A stretch of DNA of 64,000 bases, taken from the NCBI GenBank assembly GCA_965206445.1, contig CBDBJR010000002.1, forward strand, positions 248,001-312,000, given 5' to 3'. The position numbers were made by a program, and so were the translations under genes. Every line of letters begins with the position of its first letter. Within the stretch, counting starts at the first letter, position 1. Below the pieces are notes generated by a model that saw only the letters and a program-made list of their open reading frames with translations, made no database searches and was not told the DNA's origin. The DNA comes from CBDBJR01 sp965206445 (GTDB taxonomy: Bacteria; Pseudomonadota; Gammaproteobacteria; Arenicellales; Poriferihabitantaceae). Below, one piece after another: positions 52,701 to 61,700 of this stretch.

Positions 52701-55700
52701 TTCCTTCAGGCCGGGCGGTCTGCCGGCCGGTGTGTTTGACGAGGTGCTCGATACGCTGGGCGCGATTGGATCTGAGTTCCAGGTTGACTCGAGCGTCCGC
52801 GCCGCTCATTTTGTCTGCTCGCGTTCCGACTTCGCGGCCATTGCCGCCTTTGTCGGTACGGCTGACTGCCTCCGGGTCCGCTCGGCGCAATTCAACATCT
52901 ACCGCAGCACCAGGTTGAGCGGTTTGGTGCTTTCCGCCGGCACCCTCACCCCGGCCCTCACCCCGGTGTTTGCCCCCGACACCACCGCCTATACCGTCCC
53001 CGTCCCCAACAGCGTCGCCACCGTGACCGTCACGCCGAGCGCCAGCCAGGCCGACTCCACCATTACCGTCAGCGGCCGTACTGTAAACAGCGGCGACACC
53101 AGTAACCCGATTGACCTGACAGCGGGCACGACGACGCCGATTGCCATTGTTGTGACCGCCGCCGAAGCGGCCGGCGCGCAGACCTACACCGTCACCGTCA
53201 CCCGTGCGCCGTTGCCGATGATCACCGCTATTGAGTTGACCTCGGTCGCCGGCGACGATGGGATCTATGCGGTGGGCGACACGATTGACGCGACGGTGAC
53301 GTTCGATGTGCCGGTCATCGTTTCCGGTCAGGTTTCCGGTCAGCTACAACTGGCACTGACCGTGGGCACGCAGACGCGCCAGGCCGTCTACACCAGCGGC
53401 AGCACAACCCCGGCGCTGGTATTCCGCTACACAGTGCGCGACGGCGACAGCGATAGTGACGGCGTGACCATCGGCGAAAATTCGCTGAGCCACACCGGCA
53501 GCAGTACGATTCGGGACGCGCTCACCGAGACCACCAACGCGGCGGTCACGCATCAGGTGACGGTCCTGCCCAACCCGGAACATCGTGTAGACGGCGTCGT
53601 CCCAACGGTGACCCGTGTCGCCATCAGCACCGGCCCGTACGCCGCGGACGAGGTGATTGAGTTGACGGCGACCTTCAGCGAAGCAGTCAGGGTAGTCGGT
53701 ACGCCGCAGATACCGCTGACGGTGGGCACCGCCATCCGCCAGGCAGTCTACACCGATGGCAGCGACTCGTCGGTGCTGACATTCAGCTACACGGTGGTCG
53801 CCAACGAGATCGATGACGATGGGGTTGAGGTGGCGCAAAATGCACTGACGGCCAACGGCGGCAGCATCCGGGACATCGGCGGCAACGCCGCAGTGCTCGC
53901 ACACGCTGCCATTGCCGCCGACACGGTCAATCGGGTAGAGGCCGTCGCGCCGACGCTGATGACGGCAACCATTGTTGGCAATATCCTGACGCTGACCTAC
54001 ACCGAGTCACTCGACGCCAGCTCGGCACCGGCAACGGCAGACTACACGTTGATGGTGTTGAACCGCTTCCGCAACCCCGCGGGCCGTCGCATCGCCAGGG
54101 TGACTGTCAACGGGTCGACGGTGCGGCTGGTGCTGGAGGATGTACCGGGCGATAACCGGGGCGTGGATGGTGACTTCACTGTGCGACTGGCCTACGCCGC
54201 CCCCGCCGCGAATCCGCTGCGTGATCTGGCCGGCAACCGGGCCGCCGGTTTCCCGCTCCAAAATGTGGAAAACAAAACCGGGAGCAATACGCGCCCGAGT
54301 TTCGGCTCGCAGACCATTGACCCCCTGATCTACTTTATGGGCAGAGCCATCCCCACCCTCACGCTGCCGACGGCCACCGGCGGCAACGGCATACTGAACT
54401 ACAGACTCACCCCGCAGTTGCCGAACGGCTTGAGATTCAATTCGGCGCTGCGCCAAATCACCGGCGCACCGACGAGGGCGCAAAACCCGGTGACCTACAC
54501 CTACATCGTAAGCGACAGTGACTCGAGTCGCAGCACCGGCGACATCAACACTCTGACGTTCACGATCGCCATCATAAACCTCAACGGCGCGATCACCGGC
54601 TCCGTCACCGAAGACGGGGCGGTGCGCTCTGTGGGTAGTATAGTGACATTGGACGGTACCCGTACAGCAGACTTCATAGCGCAGCCAGCTCCCGGTACGC
54701 TCAGTGATTATGGCATGTTCACCATAGACGCTACTGGCGCATGGAGCTACGTCTTGACCAACGACGCCGACGCCGTCCAGTCTCTGGCCGCGGGCGAGAC
54801 TGTCGACGATCGGTTCATCGTGCAGACCATCGACGCCTTCGACTTCAACATCACCATCACCATCACCATCACCATCACCGGCACCAACGACCCGCCCGAG
54901 GCCGAGGCCGGCCCCCCCCAGAGCGTCCCCGAAGGCGACACAGTCACCCTGGCCGGCAGCAGCACCGACCCGGATGAGGGCGACAGCCTCACCTACAGCT
55001 GGACGCAAATCGGCGGCCCGACAGTGACCTTGAGCGCCACCGACGTGGCCGGGCCGACCTTCACGGCGCCGCTCGTGACGACCGACACCGAACTGACCTT
55101 TTCACTGGTGGTCAACGACGGCGATGCGGATTCAGCGCCCGACACCGTCATCATCACCGTCGTCAATGTCAACCAGGCGCCAATTGCGGTGGGCGCCATT
55201 GACCCACAGACGTTCACCATCGGCGGCGTAGTGTCGGCCACCGTTGATGTCGCCGACCACTTCAGCGACCCGAACGGTGACAGCCTGACCTACCAGGCAT
55301 CGTCGGCTGACGAGGCCATCGCGACCGTCAGTGTGCAAGGCAGTGACGTGACCATCAACGCAGTGGCGGCGGGCAGCACGACGATAACGGTAACCGCAGC
55401 CGATGCGTCCGATACGGACAGTAATCAGTCAAGGGCAACACAGGAGATTGCCGTCAGAGTCAACCGTGTACCGGTCGCCGAGGCCGGCGACGACCAGAGC
55501 GTCCCCGAAGGCGACACAGTCACCCTGGTCGGCAGCGGCACCGACCCGGATGCGGGCGACAGCATTGCCACCTACACCTGGACGCAAATCGGCGACCTGT
55601 CGGTAGACCCGACAGTGACCTTGAGCGCCACCGACGTGGCCGCCGAGCGGACCTTCACGGCGCCGCTCGTGACGACCGACACCAGACTGACCTTTTCACT

Positions 55701-58700
55701 GGTGGTCAACGACGGCGATGCGGATTCAGCGCCCGACACCGTCATCATCACCGTCGGCAATGTCAACCAGGCGCCAATTGCGGTGGGCAGCATCGACTCG
55801 CAGACGTTCACCATCGGCGGCGTGGTGTCGGCCACCGTTGATGTCGCCGGCCACTTCAGCGACCCGGACGGTGACAGGCTGACCTACCAGGCATCGTCGG
55901 CTGACGAGGCCATTGCGACCGTCAGTGTGCAAGGCAGTGACGTGACCATCAACGCAGTGGCGGCGGGCAGCACGACCATACGGGTAACGGCGACCGATGC
56001 GTCCGATACGGACAGTAATCAGTCAAGGGCAACGCAGAATATTGCCGTCAGAGTCAACCGTGTACCGGTCGCCGAGGCCGGCGACGACCAGAGCGTCCCC
56101 GAAGGCGACAGAGTCACCCTGGCCGGCAGCGGCACCGACCCGGATGCGGGCGACAGCATTGCCACCTACACCTGGACGCAAATCGGCGACCTGTCGGTAG
56201 ACCCGACAGTGACCTTGAGCGCCACCGACGTGGCCGCCGATCGGACCTTCACGGCGCCGCTCGTGACGACCGACACCAGACTGACCTTTTCACTGGTGGT
56301 CAACGACGGCGATGCGGATTCAGCGCCCGACACCGTCATCATCACCGTCGGCAATGTCAACCAGGCGCCAATTGCGGTGGGCAGCATCGACCCGCAGACG
56401 TTCACCATCGGCGGCGTGGTGTCGGCCACCGTTGATGTCGCCGACCACTTCAGCGACCCGGACGGTGACAGCCTGACCTACCAGGCATCGTCGGCTGACG
56501 AGGCCATCGCGACCGTCAGTGTGCAAGGCAGTGACGTGACCATCAACGCAGTGGCGGCGGGCAGCACGACCATACGGGTAACGGCGACCGATGCGTCCGA
56601 TACGGACAGTAATCAGTCAAGGGCAACGCAGGAGATTACCGTCAGAGTCAACCGTGTACCGGTCGCCGTGGCCGGCGACGACCAGAGCGTCCCCGAAGGC
56701 GACAGAGTCACCCTGGCCGGCAGCGGCACCGACCCGGATCAGGGCGACAGCATTGCCACCTACACCTGGACGCAAATCGGCGGCCCGACAGTGACCTTGA
56801 GCGCCACCGACGTGGCCGGGCCGACCTTCACGGCGCCGCTCGTGACGACCGACACCAGACTGACCTTTTCACTGGTGGTCAACGACGGCGATGCGGATTC
56901 AGCGCCCGACACCGTCATCATCACCGTCACCGACGTTGTGGCCAGCGCAGCCCTGACCGCGACCTCGCCGCTGACCCAGGCCGACCTGCTCGCCACACCG
57001 GCGTCGACAGTCACCGTCACACTGTCCGGCACCGAATACGTGGCCGAGTTGTTGCCGAGCCACTTCACGCCGACCGACAACGTCGCCGGCACCGTGACCG
57101 TGATTGACGTCAACCGCGCCGACGCCACCACCGCCACGCTGACGCTGGGATATGACAACGAGGACATCATCAGCGACGGCACCCTGTACATCACCGTCGC
57201 CGCCGCCGCCCACACCGGCAGCAATGATCTGGACACCAACCGCATCCCAATTGAGGCCAGCACCAGCGTCAATATCTGTGGCCGCACGCCACAGGTGCAG
57301 GCTGCCATTCTCGCCAGCATCACCCCCCGCCCCAGCGACTGCACCAATGTGCCGACGACGGGGCTGCTGTCTGTGACGAGCCTTGATCTGCGTGGTCAAG
57401 GCATCACGGCGCTGCAAAGCGGTGATTTTGCCGGCTTGTCGAGGCTGACGAGTTTGAATCTTAACTCCAACCCATTCACGCCGGAAACCGGACTGCCCCC
57501 CGGCATTTTTGACGATGTGCTGGCCCCCGATGGCACCATAACCGCCGCAAGCTTCGGAGTGGTGGACGCAGCCGTCCGCCAGGCCCATTTTGTTTGCTCG
57601 CGTCCCGACTTCGCTGCCATTGCAACCGCCGCCAGTGTAAGCGACTGCCTCGTGGTCAGTTCGGCGCAACTCTACGCCTACCTCACGGAAAATGGCGCCA
57701 CGTTGAGCGGCCTGAGCATTTCCGACGGCACCCTTGCCCCGGTGTTTGCCCCCGGCACCCCCGCCTATACCGTCACCGTCCCCAACAGCGTCACCGCCGT
57801 GACCGTCACGCCGACCGCCGCTCAGGCCGGCGCCACGATTACCGTCAACACTGCCCCCGTAACCAGCAGCAGCCCCAGTGTCGACATTCCGCTGCCGACG
57901 CCGGCGGTGCCGGTGCCGATTACCATTGTGGTCACCGCCGCCGACGGCAACACCACGGCAACCTACAGGTTGATGGTGACCCGTATGGCACCGTTGAGCA
58001 TCACCGCCATCGAGTTGACCTCGACCGCCGGCGACGACAATGTCTACGCGATTGGCGACACGATTGAGGCGACGGTCACCTTCAGCGAAGCGGTCACCGT
58101 CACCGGTGTGCCGGAGTTGACGCTGATGGTGGGCACCGGGACGAGCCAGGCAGTCTACGACAGCGGCGACATGACCGCGGCGCTGGTCTTCAGATACACA
58201 GTGGCCGCCGGCGACAGCGCCGATGAGGGCGTGAGCATCGGTGAAAATGCGCTGGCCCTTGCCGACGGCAGTACGATTCGAGACACGGCCGACACCACCG
58301 ACGCGCTGATCACGCACAGTGTGACAGTCGCCGCTGACACTCAGCACAGGGTAGACGGCGTCGCCCCAACGATCGTCAACGGCGTTGTCGCCATCAGCAG
58401 CACCACCGGCCCGTACGCCGAGGGCGAAGTGATTGAGTTGACGGCGATCTTCAGCGAAGCGGTCACGGTAGTCGGTACGCCGCAGATACCGCTGACGGTG
58501 GGCACCGCCACCCGCCAGGCCGTCAACACCGGCGGTAGCGACTCGTCGGCGCTGGTCTTCAGCTACACGGTGGTCGCCGGCGACAACGATGCCGATGGGG
58601 TTGAGGTGGCGGAAGGCGCACTGATGGTCAACGACGACACCACCATCCGGGACGCCGCCGGCAACGACGCGGTGCTTGACCACGTTGCCATTGCCGGGGA

Positions 58701-61700
58701 CGACGCCAATCGAGTGGACACCGCCGCGCCGACGGTCAGCGCGACCACCATCGACGGCACTGCCCTGACGCTGACCTACAACGAGGCACTCGACGCCAGC
58801 TCGGTGCCGGCGCCGGCAGACTACACGCTGGCACTGGAATCGGGCACTGCCCCGACGGTGAACGCCGGCGGCGTGACGATCAGCGAGACGACAGTAACGC
58901 TGGCGCTGAGCGCCGCCGTGGTATCAACCGACGTCGTGACGCTGGCCTACACCGCCGCCGCGAACCCGCTGCGCGATCTGGCCGGCAACCAGGCCGCCGA
59001 TCTCACGGCCCGGGAGGTGAGCAACACCACCGATGCACCGCTGAGCTTTGGCAATGCGGCAGTGGAGCCGCAGATTTACATAGTCAGCGTGGCCGTCGAC
59101 CCGGCACTACAATTGCCGGCGGCGAGCGGCGGCAACGGGGTGCTGAGCTACACGCTGACGCCGGCGCTGCCGGACGGCCTGACATTCAATGCGGAGGACC
59201 GCCAGATCAGCGGCACGCCGACAGCGGAGACGACGACGACGACCTACACGCTGACGGCGACCGATGCCGACGCCAGCGACCCGGACAGCGCCACACTCAC
59301 GTTTATGCTGACGGTCAACCCGGCGCCGCCGCTCCCGACAGTCAGCCTGGGCGTGCCGTCCCGGGGCACGCTGGTTGAAGGCGCCACCGAGGTGTCGACG
59401 CTGACGGTGAGTCTGGATGCAGACGCCTTCACCAACCTGACGGTGCTGATTGAGATTGCCCAGGACACCCCGTCCTCAACACCGCCCGAAGTCACCTACG
59501 GACTGGATTACGGCGTCGCCATTGACGGCAATACCGCCGGCTTCAGCGTTGACAGAGCCGCCCCCGCCGACCTGCGCGCGCGGCGGGTGGCGGTGCCGTT
59601 TGCCGCCGGCCAGAGCTCACGCGTGCTGCGGTTGACGGCGCTGGAGGACGTGGACGGGCTGGACGAGGTGTTGTCTGTCAGCCTGGTAGACGGCGCTGGT
59701 TACTTCGTTGACCCCGCGGCCCGCCGCCGCAGTCTGGCGCTGACAGACAACGAGCCGGTGGTGAGTCTGGCATTCGTTCCCAAATCAGGTACCCGCATAG
59801 AAGATGGGAGGGTAACGGAGCGGGGGCCGGGGGCAGCCCGGGGGGCGGAATTCGACATAGAGGTCAGATCAACAATACCCATTCCGGCGAGTGTTGCGCG
59901 GGTGAATCTGATGGTCGCCAGCGATGGAAACAGCATTGATCGTGGAGATGTGCGTGTCAGTCCCAGAAGCGGCACAGCTGGTAATGCGGACCTGTTTGAC
60001 CTGGGATTTATCGATATTCTCCGAGGTAACACTGTCGCAAGAGCCCAATATCAGGTCGCCGCAGAAACCGGCGACGAGGTTGAGGGTACTGAAATACTCC
60101 GGATGAGTGTGGTGCCGGGCGACAACTACCGGGTGTCGCCTGACCCGAGTGCGTCCACGCAACAGCTTGAGATACTCGACGATATACGGGTCACCATAAA
60201 CAGCACTGCCGCCCGCACCGTGGCTGAGAACAGAACGTCATCCGCGGTGGTGCTGGACTTTGGCCGTGCGCCGGGTCCGGGTGAGACGGTCACGGCGACA
60301 GTGACAATCACTCCGGCTCCGGATGCGCACGATTACAGTGTGTTGGTGGGCGGCACGGTTGTACCTGCGCCGGGCAACGGCACGTATGAGGTTACGCTGC
60401 CGCAGGGGGAACAACAAATCAGACTGGCCGTCAGGGCGGAGGAGGACGCTGATGCTACGGATGAGATAATCACGCTAACGCCGAGGAATGTGGTGGTGTC
60501 TGGGCCAGAGGGGGTAGCTGGGCCAATATATGAGTATGCACCCACCCTGCCGTCCGGCAACATTGTCATCACGCTGAACGACAACGACGTCGAGAGGACG
60601 CCGGGGGTGGATATTTTCAGTACCCAACCCAGCACACTGACCGAAGCGAACCTGAATGATGCGAGTCTGATTCTGCGCCTGAGCGACAGAGAGGGAAGCC
60701 TTTTCCATCGAGTCCGGGGCTTGATCATCAGCAACTACGAGCTGGGCGGCACACCCCTGCCGGGTTTGAGCATCGAGAGGGTGGTTCATCTCGACCCGGA
60801 TACTCTGCAGGAGATAGATCCTTTCCCTGCCAAGAATGTCAGGGTGTTTCTGAAGTACGACGACGCCAACAATGATTTTGATCAAGTGGCGCGCATCAGC
60901 GTCACAATGCTCAGTGCTGCCAACTCCGGGTTTGATCGGCCGTCGCTGACCACGACGACGGTGCCAATCACCCCGAGAGCTGTTGACCCGGGGGACCCGG
61001 TGGAGGGGGAGGTGAGTATTCGTTCCTCAAGACCGTCGGACCCACTGACCGAAGGGGGCCTGGGTGGTACGAGTACAGAGGGGGATGCGGCTCTGTTTCT
61101 GGAAATGAGCGGCGCGCTCACGTTCCATGGTAGTGGTGTCGTCCGGCACGAGGACGGCTACAGGCTGAGCGGCATGCCCCCGCCGGGGTTGAGAGTCTCG
61201 TCGTCAGTGCGAGTCACCAGCCGGACGGAAGTCCAGGTGCTTCTGGATTACAGGGACGCCAGAAATGATTTTGATCAAGATACGCGCATCAGCGTCACAA
61301 TTCTCCCCAGGCTCCACTCCGGTACGGAGCCGCTGATCACGCAGACAGTGCCAATCCTTGCGAGGTCTCTTGCTGATGAGCCGCTGACGAAGATCACCAG
61401 CGTCAGGTTGACGTCGCGTGGCACCTATGGGCGTGGCGAGATCATTGAGGTGACGGTCGCGTTCGACGGCGATGTGGACGTGGTTCCCTCCGATGCCGGG
61501 GGCCTCCCGACGATAGCCCTGACCATAGGCACCGAGACGCGCCAGGCGACCTATAACGACATCTCCGCCGACCACAGGCGGTTGATATTTCGCTACCGGG
61601 TGCGTGACGGCGACCTGGATGCGGACGGCGTGGGTATTCCTGCGGATGCGCTTCAACAAGACATCAGGGGCGCCAAGGTAAACGACAACGATGGTCGGCT

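Noticed and set aside
54741..54977. Poly-histidine frame near the PKD array
   Set aside because: It is the out-of-frame reading of the ATCACC hexamer tract, whose real frame encodes Ile-Thr repeats at a VCBS strand.
49140..60311. Paired minus-strand frames opposite both super-module copies
   Set aside because: They occur in pairs only because the plus-strand DNA is duplicated. No domains or start signals are present.
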